Positions 1-8,192 are shown, counted from the first letter of the stretch. The stretch: DNA of 16,402 nt from Acidobacteriota bacterium (GCA_027297005.1 JAPUIN010000035.1:1-16402), one strand, 5' to 3'. The notes: generated from the letters alone by a model not told the origin. Program-made: numbers and translations.

Positions 1-2
1 TG

Positions 3-818
3 TACGCCGTCATCGGGTGGCGCTACCGGGGGAACGATCTCGACATGGGGACGGTCAGCGCCATTCAGACGGCGCTCGAGCAGAACTTCAACCTGGGACC
101 GTGGTTGCTGCTGGCGCCGGTCGCCGTGCTCGTGATGGTGATGATGCGGCTGCCGGCTTTACCGGCTCTGTTCATCGGGTCGGCGCTCGGAGGGGTGGTG
201 GCCGCCCTCACCCAGCCGGGCACCGGTCTGGCCGAGGTCGTCAACGCGTCGTGGAGTGGGTATGTCTCCAACACCGGCGTCGAGGCGGTTGACTCGTTGC
301 TGACCCGCGGCGGCATGGAAAGCATGATGGGGACGGTGGCGCTGATTTTCTGCGCCCTGGCCTTCGGTGGGGTGATGGAGCGCAGCGGTATGCTGGCGAC
401 CCTCGGAGGGGCGATTCTGAAATTGGCGCGGGGGACCGGATCGCTGATCGCAGCGACCATCGTCACCTGCATCGGAGTCAACATCTTCGCGCCCGATCAG
501 TACATGTCGATCGTGGTACCCGGGAGGATGTATCGGCAGGCCTACCTGAAGCGCGGACTGCACCCCAAGAACCTCTCGCGCGCGCTGGAGGACTCCGGAA
601 CACTGACCTCTCCGCTCGTCCCCTGGAACACCTGCGGGGCGTTCATGTCGGCGACCCTGGGTGTGAGCGTTCTCGCCTACCTGCCTTTCGCATTCCTGAA
701 TCTGCTCAATCCGATCCTCTCGATCGCCTACGGCTTCACCGGTTTCTCCATCGCCCGCCTCGAGCCCGGTGACGAGGCTGCTGCCGACGAAGCCCCGGTA
801 CGGGAATCCGCCTCATGA
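3..818 (+). CDS. NhaC-family Na+/H+ antiporter, C-terminal part (5' truncated by window edge)
   Basis: The reading frame is open to the left edge, so the start lies outside the window and about 271 C-terminal residues are visible. The protein is strongly hydrophobic, with several membrane segments (for example the Leu/Val/Met-rich stretch near 90-150 and the TLGGAILKLARGTGSLIAAT region near 400-460). The order of motifs resembles NhaC-type sodium/proton or malate-Na/lactate antiporters: a GGMESMM segment, FGGVMERSGML, a central NIFAPDQYMSIVVPGRMY and a late EDSGTLTSPLVPWNTCGAFMSATLGV. The last two match the conserved NhaC core where polar residues interrupt helices. It should exchange cations for protons in the inner membrane. 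It ends 36 bp before the convergent MFS gene, and no clear terminator is seen in that gap. Family assignment is from remembered motifs; the transported substrate is unknown. Confidence 0.85.
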   Translation, partial: YAVIGWRYRGNDLDMGTVSAIQTALEQNFNLGPWLLLAPVAVLVMVMMRLPALPALFIGSALGGVVAALTQPGTGLAEVVNASWSGYVSNTGVEAVDSLLTRGGMESMMGTVALIFCALAFGGVMERSGMLATLGGAILKLARGTGSLIAATIVTCIGVNIFAPDQYMSIVVPGRMYRQAYLKRGLHPKNLSRALEDSGTLTSPLVPWNTCGAFMSATLGVSVLAYLPFAFLNLLNPILSIAYGFTGFSIARLEPGDEAAADEAPVRESAS

Positions 819-854
819 GCCGTCATCACCACGGAGACCGCAACACGAACCGGC

Positions 855-2192
855 TCACGGCATCGACGCAAACGGTCTGCCGCGTTCGGCCGTTCTCCCG
901 ATCAGCCGCATCACCAGGACGACCAGCACGAGATAAATCAGCCCTCCGGCGATGAAGTTCGCCCGCAGATCGATCGCGGTCAGGCCGCTGCAGACGATCG
1001 GACCCATCGAACCACCGAGCATGGCGCATGCCGACAGGAGGCTGTATCCTGACGCGCGGACCGAGTCGGGGATGAACTGTCCGCCGAAGGTGTAGGTGAG
1101 GGTCGCGGCCCCCCCCGATGCCAGGCCGAGCAGGACGCGAAGCAGGGCGAACGGAAGGACCTCCCGACAGAGCGCCATCGGGAGGATCGTCACCAGACCG
1201 CTCACCAGGCTCCAGCTCAGAAGGGTCAAGGGAGACCATCTCGTCACCAGGCGTCCGAGGAGCCACGCCGACAGGGCGCCCGCGAATGCCCCCGCTGAGA
1301 CGACCATGCCGGTCGTCGCCTCGAGCGAACCACCCTCGCCGAGGAACGACTGCATGGCCAGCGGCACGCTCAGGGTGAAGGTCCGTTCGACCAGATTCAG
1401 GAGAAACAGGAACGGCAGCAGTGAGAGGAACATCGGCAGCGCCAGGATCTCGCGAATCGTCGGCCTGCGGTCCCTCAGTGCGTGATCTCCCCCGGTCACA
1501 ATCGCCCTGACGCCGGCTGCCACCGGACCCTCCTGAGGAACGACAACCTCCTCGACCGCCGCCGGGGGGATCGTGCGCGGCACGTCCCGATAAAGGAAAA
1601 GGACGAAGACGAATGCCCCCGTGCACAGGACGAAGGTCAACAGAAACGTATGCCGGATGCCGATCCATTCGGCCAGCATTCCACCGATGAACGGCCCGAC
1701 CGCGGTGCACAGGATCTGTGTCGCCTTGAGCGATCCGATGGCCCCACCGATCCGATCGCGGGGCGCCCCCTGAGTGACGAGCGCCACCGAGAGAACTCCG
1801 AATCCAGAGAAAAGCCCGAGGAAAATACGCAATGCGAGGACGTGCCAGATACTGGTTGCGAAGTACATCAGCCCCCAATGAACGGTCATGGCGAAGATCA
1901 CCCGGGTGACCATGATCTTCATGCCGATGCGGTCGGCCAGCCGTCCCCAGATGGGGCCCAGGATGGCGGCCAGCAGGGGAGTGACGGTCAGGAGGATCCC
2001 CGACCAGAGTGCGACGTCTCCCATCTCCTCTACGCCCAGGGTGCGGACGTAGAACGGCAGGAACGGCATCACCAGGCTGAACCCGAGGAACACCATCGCC
2101 GTGCCGAGCGTGATGGCGATCCGGTTGCGACGCCAGTGTTCGTGGGGGGAGCGGGGGGGGCGTACGGCTCCTTCGTCAGCGGGGCGGCTCAA
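855..2192 (-). CDS. MFS transporter (drug-efflux type)
   Basis: A membrane protein of 445 residues with about twelve hydrophobic segments. The loop after the second helix carries a classical MFS motif A (GPIWGRLADRIGMK, about residues 79-92). The first helix, FLGFSLVMPFLPFYVRTLGV, is typical of the TetA/MdtG-like drug:H+ antiporter group, and a hydrophilic central loop lies near residues 200-250. It probably exports small molecules with the proton gradient; the substrate cannot be told. I chose the TTG at 2192 because GAGGAG sits 4 bases before it and because a promoter (-35 at 2279-2274, -10 at 2255-2250) starts RNA only about 50 bases upstream. A longer in-frame TTG start at 2279 would coincide with the -35 box and is unlikely. 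It is divergent from the asparaginase gene and convergent with the antiporter. Confidence 0.88.
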   Translation of the reverse strand: MSRPADEGAVRPPRSPHEHWRRNRIAITLGTAMVFLGFSLVMPFLPFYVRTLGVEEMGDVALWSGILLTVTPLLAAILGPIWGRLADRIGMKIMVTRVIFAMTVHWGLMYFATSIWHVLALRIFLGLFSGFGVLSVALVTQGAPRDRIGGAIGSLKATQILCTAVGPFIGGMLAEWIGIRHTFLLTFVLCTGAFVFVLFLYRDVPRTIPPAAVEEVVVPQEGPVAAGVRAIVTGGDHALRDRRPTIREILALPMFLSLLPFLFLLNLVERTFTLSVPLAMQSFLGEGGSLEATTGMVVSAGAFAGALSAWLLGRLVTRWSPLTLLSWSLVSGLVTILPMALCREVLPFALLRVLLGLASGGAATLTYTFGGQFIPDSVRASGYSLLSACAMLGGSMGPIVCSGLTAIDLRANFIAGGLIYLVLVVLVMRLIGRTAERGRPFASMP

Positions 2193-2249
2193 ATGACTCC
2201 TCGTGATGTCAGGATGGATCTTCCGGCTGGACGCCCAGTGGAAGGGATC

Positions 2250-2279
2250 ATCATAGTACGGCGCTCGAGGGGCGCGCAA
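2250..2279 (-). promoter_or_regulatory. Predicted sigma-70 promoter of the MFS gene
   Basis: Reading the minus strand, TTGCGC (2279-2274) is followed by an 18-base spacer and TATGAT (2255-2250). The predicted RNA would start near 2243, about 50 bases before the TTG start codon at 2192. This supports the shorter form of the MFS protein. Confidence 0.5.
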
Positions 2280-2328
2280 AACGGTCCCGGCGCTGCGATA
2301 GAATGCCGATCGCGTGGGGAGCCTGAGA

Positions 2329-3390
2329 ATGACAGGACACGAAATCGGCCTCTCCGGTCGCGCGAACGGGTACGTTCCGCTCGTTGCGATCGTGCGCGGT
2401 GACGTTGTCGAATCGGTTCACCATGGCGCCATCTCAATCGTCACCGACGCGGGGCTGTCTCTCGCGGCGGTGGGAGATCCGGCGACGGTGACCTTTCTGC
2501 GCTCGGCCGCGAAACCGATCCAGGTCCTGCCGCTCCTGGCGGAGGGGACCGCCGATCGTTTAGGCCTGACGACGGAAGAGATCGCCGTCATCATCGGATC
2601 ACATGGAGGCGAGCCGCGCCACCTCGATACGATCCGCTCGATTCTGAAGAAGACGGGCCTCGATGAGTCAGCGCTCCAATGCGGGTCGTTGTGGCCGATG
2701 CATCGGCCGGCGGCTCGCGCCTTGCGTGCCGGCGGGCATGAGGCGACGGCCCTCCACAACAACTGCTCCGGCAAGCATGCGGGAATGCTTGCCCTGACCA
2801 TCGCGTTGGGCTCTCCGGTGACGTCCTACCTCGAGCAGGATCATCCCGTGCAGGTCCGGATCAGGGCGGCGATACGGGCGTTTGCCGACCTGCCGGACGA
2901 TGAGCTCAAGACGGCCGTGGACGGCTGCTCGGCTCCCACCTTCGCGCTGCCTCTCAACCGCGCGGCCCTGGCCTATGCCCGTCTGCTCGCTCCCGGGGGG
3001 CCTCCGGGGGAGTTTCGATCCGCCGCCGAGCGCGTTGTGGCCGCCATGCGGGAACATCCCTTCATGATCGCCGGCACCGATCGCCTCTGCACGACCCTGA
3101 TGGAGGAGACGGGCCATCGCCTCGTGGCGAAGATCGGGGCCGAGGGGTTTTACGGTCTCGGCTACGAGCGGGATGGCCGCGGTGTCGGGATCGCGATCAA
3201 GGTGGCCGACGGAGATGGATCCCGCGCCCGGCACAGCATCGCCCTGAGGGTCCTGGAGGATTTGGGCATCCTGAGCGGCCCCCACGCGCAACGATTGCAC
3301 AGGCGGTTCGTCGGCGACCTCACCAACTGCAGGGGGTTGAAGGTCGGACGGGTGCGAACCCTCTTTGATCTGGACGCCGGGGACCGGTGA
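2329..3390 (+). CDS. L-asparaginase II family (class 3, Rhizobium etli type)
   Basis: A protein of 353 residues that matches the Asparaginase_II family (PF06089), which hydrolyses L-asparagine to aspartate and ammonia with a serine/lysine active site and an adjacent zinc. Visible motifs are RSAAKPIQ (Ser59, Lys62), GSHGGEPRH (Ser91), NNCSGKHAGML (Cys146, Lys149), DGCSAPTFALPL (Cys200) and VAKIGAEGFYGL (Lys268). As I recall them, the R. etli ReAV residues Ser48, Lys51, Ser80, Cys135, Lys138 and Cys189 correspond here at a constant offset of +11, so the core appears complete. No signal peptide is seen, so it should be cytoplasmic. I prefer the ATG at 2329, with GGGGAG 7 bases upstream, over the in-frame GTG at 2314. 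It is divergent from the MFS gene and stands alone; the next 215 bp lead to the ECF sigma gene. Confidence 0.93.
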   Translation: MTGHEIGLSGRANGYVPLVAIVRGDVVESVHHGAISIVTDAGLSLAAVGDPATVTFLRSAAKPIQVLPLLAEGTADRLGLTTEEIAVIIGSHGGEPRHLDTIRSILKKTGLDESALQCGSLWPMHRPAARALRAGGHEATALHNNCSGKHAGMLALTIALGSPVTSYLEQDHPVQVRIRAAIRAFADLPDDELKTAVDGCSAPTFALPLNRAALAYARLLAPGGPPGEFRSAAERVVAAMREHPFMIAGTDRLCTTLMEETGHRLVAKIGAEGFYGLGYERDGRGVGIAIKVADGDGSRARHSIALRVLEDLGILSGPHAQRLHRRFVGDLTNCRGLKVGRVRTLFDLDAGDR

Positions 3391-3605
3391 GGCGCTGATC
3401 CCGACCCCCGCCGCGCCCGTGGAGTGAGAATCTCCGGACCACCTGACCGCATCCATATGGGGTTCGGGGTCGGCGCAAGGCACACCCGGCGGGGATTTTC
3501 CACACCGGCCGGGGGCGGGGAAGAAATAATACGGCAGATTGCACTGTTCAGCAGAATAGAGTCCAGGACGGGAATCGTTCCGGACGCCGGGAAGGGAACG
3601 CTGGA

Positions 3606-4232
3606 ATGGAAGGACAGACCGATGCAGCTCGGAGGGAGTTCGAGGAGATGGCCCTGCCTCACCTCGATTCGCTCTACAACGCGGCGCTGAAAATGGCCCG
3701 TGATCCAGCCGCTGCTGAGGACCTCGTCCAGGACACCTACGTGAGGGCGTACAGGTTTTTCTCGAGGTACGAACGCGGGAGCAACTGCAAGGCATGGCTC
3801 TTCACCATCTTGAAGAACACGTTCATCAACCGGTACTGGAAAGCGCGCAGCACGCCGCAATCGGTCTCGTTCGACGCCATCGAGGGGCACGTGGAGGGGG
3901 AGATCGTCGAACCGTACGAGCAGAAGGCACGCAACCCGGAGGAGCAGGTCTCCGATGCGAGGCTGGGGGATGCGGTTCGCTCGGCCCTGGAGACGCTCCC
4001 GCCAGACCACCGGATGGTGGTGATCCTCTCGCTTGTGGAGGGTTACACCTACAAGGAGATCGCGTCGATCATGTCGTGCCCGATCGGCACGGTGATGTCC
4101 CGGTTATTCCGCGCCCGGAAGGTGCTGCAGAGTGCCCTGGCGGACCATGCACTGGAGCGGGGGATGATCGAGCGGGACGACGGCCGCGTCGTGGAGATGA
4201 CGGATCCCGGCAAGTATGACGGTCGGTTCTAA
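3606..4232 (+). CDS. ECF-type RNA polymerase sigma factor (RpoE-like)
   Basis: A 208-residue ECF sigma factor with only regions 2 and 4. Region 2 (about residues 20-82) carries AEDLVQDTYVRAYRFF and the WLFTILKNTFINRYWK segment that melts and reads the -10 element. Region 4 (about 128-178) has LPPDHRMVVILSLVEGYTYKEIA, then SCPIGTVMSRLFRARKVL, the helix-turn-helix for the -35. A linker of about 45 residues is rich in acidic residues. Such factors are usually held by a membrane anti-sigma factor encoded next door, and the following gene starts 25 bp downstream. In the 215 bp upstream, GGAATCGTTCC (3571-3581) is a small inverted repeat, and CCGACCCC (3401-3408) pairs with GGGGTCGG (3466-3473). 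I found no convincing promoter there. The start ATG has only a modest ribosome site (GGGAA at 3594-3598). Confidence 0.93.
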   Translation: MEGQTDAARREFEEMALPHLDSLYNAALKMARDPAAAEDLVQDTYVRAYRFFSRYERGSNCKAWLFTILKNTFINRYWKARSTPQSVSFDAIEGHVEGEIVEPYEQKARNPEEQVSDARLGDAVRSALETLPPDHRMVVILSLVEGYTYKEIASIMSCPIGTVMSRLFRARKVLQSALADHALERGMIERDDGRVVEMTDPGKYDGRF

Positions 4233-4257
4233 TGCCGATTGGAGAGAGGTGAGGAAG

Positions 4258-4797
4258 ATGGTTGAACATGGTCATGGTGGTGGCGACCCTGACGGTTTCT
4301 TGGTAGCGTCACTCGGGGGTGTCGGCGCGCCTCCGGGCCTGCGCACGCGGATTCTGGCCGGCCTGGACGAGGAGGATAGAAGGCGCGCTTCCTCGATAGG
4401 GCGCGGCGTCGTCCGCTTCCTGCGCCATCCCGGGGTGGTCGTGGCCCTGGCGGCGTCGCTCGTGCTGACCCTTGTTCTCTCCCCCCTGACCGTGCAGTTC
4501 TTCGGGCTGGCTCAGCCAGGGTTCGGGCAGGTGGAGAAGGTGCATCTGCAGGGGCGAATCGTCTGTTACGACTGCGCCCGGGAAGAGGTTGCCTTCGCCG
4601 GCCAGGTCGCCTGCCGTGAACATGGACACGCCAACGGTCTGCAGCAGTCGGACGGTGTTCTGTGGCGCTTCACTCTCGGCCATCCGGGCCAGGAGGCGCT
4701 GTTGTCGCCCGCAATGAGGGGGAGGCGGGTGGTGATCGAGGGGGCCCTGTTCCGCTCCATCGGTTACCTCGATGTCACGAGCTACTCATCGATCTGA
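4258..4797 (+). CDS. Single-pass membrane protein with extracytoplasmic CxxC domain, putative anti-sigma partner
   Basis: I do not recognise the family of the C-terminal domain. The 179-residue protein has a hydrophilic N-terminal part of about 55 residues including PPGLRTRILAGLDEEDRRR, a pattern common just before the helix in anti-sigma-like proteins. One membrane helix follows (about 58-84), then an outside domain of about 95 residues. That domain holds Cys103-x2-Cys106, Cys119, His122 and His124, suggesting a metal site or a redox-active disulfide, and then a DGVLWRFTL stretch and RGRRVVIEGALF, which look like beta strands of a small barrel. The usual zinc anti-sigma motif (HxxxCxxC) is absent from the cytoplasmic part. 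I chose ATG 4258 because AGAGGT lies 7 bases before it; an in-frame ATG at 4216 would overlap the sigma gene. Position directly after the ECF gene and before a thioredoxin suggests redox or metal signalling, which is inference. Confidence 0.72.
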   Translation: MVEHGHGGGDPDGFLVASLGGVGAPPGLRTRILAGLDEEDRRRASSIGRGVVRFLRHPGVVVALAASLVLTLVLSPLTVQFFGLAQPGFGQVEKVHLQGRIVCYDCAREEVAFAGQVACREHGHANGLQQSDGVLWRFTLGHPGQEALLSPAMRGRRVVIEGALFRSIGYLDVTSYSSI

Positions 4798-4839
4798 TCG
4801 CCGCCGCTTGGCCAGCGGGTCGGTCCGTCCCCGGCCACG

Positions 4840-4848
4840 TGCTATAAT
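4840..4848 (+). promoter_or_regulatory. Extended -10 promoter for the thioredoxin gene
   Basis: TGCTATAAT is a perfect extended -10 element (TGnTATAAT). No good -35 box is seen 16-18 bases upstream, as is usual for extended -10 promoters. RNA would begin near 4855, leaving a leader of about 100 bases that contains a short ORF before the thioredoxin start. Confidence 0.6.
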
Positions 4849-4877
4849 TTCCTCACGTCCCGGAAGGGATCCCGTTC

Positions 4878-4961
4878 ATGACTTCAGGTCACGCCGCCTC
4901 GATTCATGCGGAGAGCCTCCTGTCGGCGGATTCCTCGGTGGACGTACGAGAGGTCAGATGA
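4878..4961 (+). CDS. Possible 27-codon leader ORF overlapping the thioredoxin start
   Basis: An ATG at 4878 lies 8 bases after GGAAGGGA (4862-4869), a good ribosome site, and is followed by 27 sense codons. The stop TGA (4959-4961) overlaps the thioredoxin ATG (4958-4960) as ATGA, the classic arrangement for translational coupling. The peptide begins MTSGHAASIHAESLL and contains no cysteine, no membrane segment and no run of a single amino acid that would suggest attenuation. It lies wholly inside the predicted leader RNA. It may be a real small protein, a leader that tunes thioredoxin translation, or chance. Confidence 0.4.
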   Translation: MTSGHAASIHAESLLSADSSVDVREVR

Positions 4962-5587
4962 GACTGTCGGGTGGAATGAAACATGAAACAGCGAGCATGA
5001 TGGCGGAGGCTCGGGGGTGTGGCAGCCTGCTGAGCCGCAAGGGGCGTGCCGGAATCGTGGCCCTTCTTTGCGCCATGGCGCTGCTGAGCACATCACCGGT
5101 GTTCCCTCAGAAGATGCCAAAGCTCGAGCCCAGGGAGGGGACGCGTCCAGGTCATCGCGCTCATGCGTTCAACCTGAAGGATCTGGATGGAAAGCCGTAC
5201 GACCTCAAGATGATGAACGAGAATGGGCGCGTCGTGCACGTCGTCTTCTGGGCCACATGGTGTTTCCCCTGCATCGAGGAGATCCCGCACCTGCGTGAGG
5301 CCTATGCGAAGTATCGCGAGCGTGGGCTGGAGGTGCTCGGCATCGTCATGAATATCAACCAGACCCGGGAGGGGGTCCGGTCGTTCATGGAGGATTACGA
5401 GATTAATTATCCGATCCTCTGGGACGACGGGCAAATCGCGCAACGCTACAATGTGTCACAGATCCCCCAGAACTTCCTGATCGGCAAGGATGGCATCATC
5501 CTCCACTCCGGATCGTCCCTCCCCTCCGACTATCACGCCGTCCTGGAGAAGATGCTCGGGATGAACGGCGCCGCCCGTTCGGATTGA
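4958..5587 (+). CDS. TlpA-like exported thioredoxin-fold protein
   Basis: A 209-residue protein. The N-terminus is basic and has one hydrophobic stretch (AGIVALLCAMALLSTSPVF, about 31-49) that should act as a signal peptide or membrane anchor, placing the rest outside the cytoplasm. The thioredoxin fold starts near residue 65 (AFNLKDLDGKPYDLK). The active site is FWATWCFPCIEEIP with Cys102 and Cys105, and the cis-proline is Pro170 in VSQIPQNFLIGKDG. The insertion between the active site and the cis-proline is typical of TlpA/ResA/AhpC-TSA-like proteins, which reduce or exchange disulfides in proteins such as cytochrome c maturation partners. The ATG at 4958 has AGAGG 4 bases upstream; other in-frame Met codons at 4976 and 4997 are possible starts. 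The gene has its own extended -10 promoter but follows an ECF sigma factor and a CxxC membrane protein, which suggests a shared redox role. Confidence 0.88.
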   Translation: MRLSGGMKHETASMMAEARGCGSLLSRKGRAGIVALLCAMALLSTSPVFPQKMPKLEPREGTRPGHRAHAFNLKDLDGKPYDLKMMNENGRVVHVVFWATWCFPCIEEIPHLREAYAKYRERGLEVLGIVMNINQTREGVRSFMEDYEINYPILWDDGQIAQRYNVSQIPQNFLIGKDGIILHSGSSLPSDYHAVLEKMLGMNGAARSD

Positions 5588-5613
5588 CGGCCCGCGGATC
5601 CGGCGATTAAGAT
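5584..5613 (+). promoter_or_regulatory. Predicted promoter of hflX, overlapping the preceding stop codon
   Basis: TTGACG (5584-5589) and TAAGAT (5608-5613) are separated by 18 bases. The TGA stop of the thioredoxin gene (5585-5587) lies inside the -35 box. RNA would start near 5620, just ahead of the GAGGAG ribosome site (5622-5627). Confidence 0.5.
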
Positions 5614-5633
5614 GACCCCATGAGGAGCCAGGA

Positions 5634-6926
5634 GTGCCGGGTACCCGATCGCTGAGGCGCGAAAGGGCGATCCTGGTCGGTCTCTGCCCGAGCAAGAGGG
5701 ATCGTTTCGAGGTGGAGGAGCACCTGGAAGAGCTCGGCGAGCTGGCAGAGACGGCGGGCGCCGTCGTTGTCGGCAGCACCATCCAGGATCGTGGCCCGAT
5801 CGATCCCTCCACCCTGATCCGCCGGGGCCGTGTGTCGCAGCTGGCCGAGCTTGCCCGCGAAAAAAACGCCAACCTGGTCCTCTTCGACAACGATCTGAGT
5901 CCCGCGCAAGCCCGCAATCTCGAAAAGGCCCTTCCAGTCCGGGTGCTCGATCGATCCACCCTGATCCTCGACATCTTCGCGCGTCGCGCCCGCTCCCGGG
6001 AGGCGAGAACCCAGGTTGAACTGGCCCGCCTCCGCTACCTGCTCCCCCGGCTGACACGTCGGTGGGGACATCTGTCCAGGCAGGATGGCGGCATCGGCCA
6101 GAGAGGAGTCGGCGAAAAGCAACTCGAGATCGACCGGCGCCTCGTACGCCACCGGATCGGCCGGCTCGCCTCCGACCTGAAGCGGATCGAACTGGAGCGT
6201 GGCGAGCGACGGAAGGGTCGCTCCGGAGCCAGTCGAGTCGCTCTGATCGGGTACACCAACGCCGGCAAGTCGACGCTCTTCAATCTACTGACGGGTGCAG
6301 GGGCGTTCGTGGAAGACCGCCTGTTCGCCACTCTGGATCCGCTCGTCCGCCGCTGCGAGCATGCGGGTGGGCCTCCCTTTCTCGTCATCGACACCGTCGG
6401 TTTCATCAGAAAGCTGCCGCACCACCTCGTCGCTTCATTCCGGAGCACGCTCGAGGAGGCCGTGGACGCCAACCTGCTGCTGCAGGTGGTCGATACGAGT
6501 TCGCACGCCCTTGAGGATCATTTGAGGACGACCGACGTGACGCTGCGGGATCTCGATCTGAGCGACCGACCGCGGCTGCTGGTCTTCAACAAGATCGATC
6601 GGGCCCCGGAGGGTCTGTTGTCGAGGCTGCGCACGGAACATCCGGAAGCGATCTTCATGTCGGCCCTGGACAACTCGTTCGTGGATGTACTGGCGGAGGC
6701 GGTGCGCCTGAAGCTGGGGGAGGACCTGATCGAGGAGACGATTGCCATCCCCAGCGATGAGCCCGACCTGCTCGCGCGCCTCTGCACGCTCGTCCGGGTT
6801 ATGCACAGCGTGGTCGTCGACGGCCACATCGAGGTTCGCTTCCGGGCTCGACCTGCCCAGCGGGCCCGGATCGCACGCCTGCTCCGGGAGGCCGGTGTCA
6901 GAGGCACCGAAGGGGGTGCATCATGA
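5634..6926 (+). CDS. hflX: GTPase HflX (ribosome-associated)
   Basis: A 430-residue protein matching HflX, a GTPase that binds the 50S subunit and rescues or splits stalled and hibernating ribosomes under stress. The N-terminal HflX domain shows [19 protein letters not shown], then the family linker [16 protein letters not shown] and [21 protein letters not shown] coiled-coil region (about 126-195) contains [17 protein letters not shown], the counterpart of the usual GxGExQLExDRR. G motifs are [12 protein letters not shown] (206-217), DRLFATLDP (228-236), DTVGFI (253-258), NKID (319-322) and MSAL (342-345). The length is normal. The start is GTG with GAGGAG 6 bases upstream, and the gene has a likely promoter of its own. 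The last codons overlap ddl by ATGA (6923-6926), so the two are probably translated together. Confidence 0.97.
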   Translation: MPGTRSLRRERAILVGLCPSKRDRFEVEEHLEELGELAETAGAVVVGSTIQDRGPIDPSTLIRRGRVSQLAELAREKNANLVLFDNDLSPAQARNLEKALPVRVLDRSTLILDIFARRARSREARTQVELARLRYLLPRLTRRWGHLSRQDGGIGQRGVGEKQLEIDRRLVRHRIGRLASDLKRIELERGERRKGRSGASRVALIGYTNAGKSTLFNLLTGAGAFVEDRLFATLDPLVRRCEHAGGPPFLVIDTVGFIRKLPHHLVASFRSTLEEAVDANLLLQVVDTSSHALEDHLRTTDVTLRDLDLSDRPRLLVFNKIDRAPEGLLSRLRTEHPEAIFMSALDNSFVDVLAEAVRLKLGEDLIEETIAIPSDEPDLLARLCTLVRVMHSVVVDGHIEVRFRARPAQRARIARLLREAGVRGTEGGAS

Positions 6927-8131
6927 GCCGGCGATCTTCGCGCACTGCCAAAAAGACGGGGCGAACGAAACGCCGCAGCTCTCCGCCTGCGATCGCACGA
7001 CGCGGCCGCCGTCTCCGCGTGGGAGTGATCTTCGGCGGACGATCGGTGGAACATGCAGTGTCGCTCATTTCGGCTCGCGCGATCATGGGTGCCCTCGACC
7101 CGAAGAAGTACGAGGTTGTGCCGCTCGGCGTCAGTCGGACGGGGCGCTGGGTGACATCCGGGACCCACTACGCGCTGCCGGGCGACCCCTCCGTGCGTGG
7201 TCCGGTCGTGCTGAGCAACGGGAAGAGGAGACAGGGGGGGGCGTTCGCCAGGACGGGGGCGGGCCCCCGCGGGGATCTGAAGGGCGCCCTGGATGTCGTA
7301 TTTCCCGTGGTGCATGGAACAGGGGGAGAGGACGGGACGCTGCAGGGACTTCTGGAGCTGGCCAACATACCGTACGTCGGTGCGGGCGTGCTGGGATCCG
7401 CTCTGGGGATGGACAAGGCGGCGATGAAGTCGGCGTTCCAGGCGGCCGGGTTACCGATCGTCGACTACCGGGTCGTCCGCGTGCGGGACCTGGATCGTGG
7501 AAGGGATCGGATCGGTGCCGTCATCGAGGAAGCGTTCGGCTACCCGTGCTTCGTGAAGCCGTCGAATGGCGGCAGCAGCGTGGGCGTGTCCAAGGCCCGG
7601 GACCGCCGGACGCTGATCGCCGGCCTCGATCTGGCGGCGCGATACGATCGCAAGATCGTCGTCGAGCGCGCCGTCGATGCGCGCGAAATCGAATGCAGCG
7701 TGCTCGGCAACGATGAGCCGCAGGCCTCGACCGTGGGGGAGATCATCCCCGCGGGGGACTTCTACGATTACCGGTCCAAATACATCGATGAGGGATCGAA
7801 GTTGATCATACCGGCCGACATCACCGCCGAACAGTCGCGAACGGTCCGCGATATCTCGATCCGGGCGTTCCAGACTCTGGATCTGTGCGGAATGGCACGA
7901 GTCGACTTCTTCCTCGATCGGGCCACCGGGACTGTGTTTCTGAACGAACTCAACACGATCCCCGGTTTCACCTCGATCAGCATGTACCCGAAGCTGTGGG
8001 AGGCGAGCGGGCTGCCGTTCGACCAACTGGTGGATCGACTCATTCAGCTGGCGCTCGAGCGGCATGCCGAGAAGAAATCATTCACCACGAGCTACGACCC
8101 GCGCCGAAACGGAGAGCATGGCTCTCGCTGA
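6923..8131 (+). CDS. ddl: D-alanine--D-alanine ligase
   Basis: A 402-residue ATP-grasp enzyme that joins two D-alanines for the peptidoglycan stem peptide in the cytoplasm. Signatures in order are [17 protein letters not shown] (Glu43 for the first D-Ala), [20 protein letters not shown] (128-147), [14 protein letters not shown] (211-224, ATP grasp), [12 protein letters not shown] (279-290) and [21 protein letters not shown] (328-348), whose Asp328, Glu342 and Asn344 should hold the two metals. Tyr281 in the omega loop argues for a true D-Ala-D-Ala enzyme, not a D-Ala-D-Lac (VanA-like) ligase. The first 30 residues form a very basic, Ser/Arg/Lys-rich extension not usual in the family. A GTG at 7019 would remove it, but the ATG at 6923 has GGGGG upstream and the ATGA overlap with hflX. 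The usual partners (mur genes, ftsQ) are not adjacent. Confidence 0.96.
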   Translation: MSRRSSRTAKKTGRTKRRSSPPAIARRGRRLRVGVIFGGRSVEHAVSLISARAIMGALDPKKYEVVPLGVSRTGRWVTSGTHYALPGDPSVRGPVVLSNGKRRQGGAFARTGAGPRGDLKGALDVVFPVVHGTGGEDGTLQGLLELANIPYVGAGVLGSALGMDKAAMKSAFQAAGLPIVDYRVVRVRDLDRGRDRIGAVIEEAFGYPCFVKPSNGGSSVGVSKARDRRTLIAGLDLAARYDRKIVVERAVDAREIECSVLGNDEPQASTVGEIIPAGDFYDYRSKYIDEGSKLIIPADITAEQSRTVRDISIRAFQTLDLCGMARVDFFLDRATGTVFLNELNTIPGFTSISMYPKLWEASGLPFDQLVDRLIQLALERHAEKKSFTTSYDPRRNGEHGSR

Positions 8132-8192
8132 GGATCGTGACGGTCGGGCCCACTGCATCCCGGGGGACGACGGAACACGCGCCGGGGGCGAC

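Noticed and set aside
1482..2402. Long plus-strand ORF opposite the MFS transporter
   Set aside because: It lies antisense to a clear transporter, is rich in Arg, Asp, Glu and Pro with no recognisable fold, and is a typical shadow in GC-rich DNA.
2668..3795. Long minus-strand ORF opposite asparaginase and into the ECF sigma gene
   Set aside because: It covers two well-supported genes on the other strand, and its translation is low-complexity Pro/Arg/Gly with no domain.
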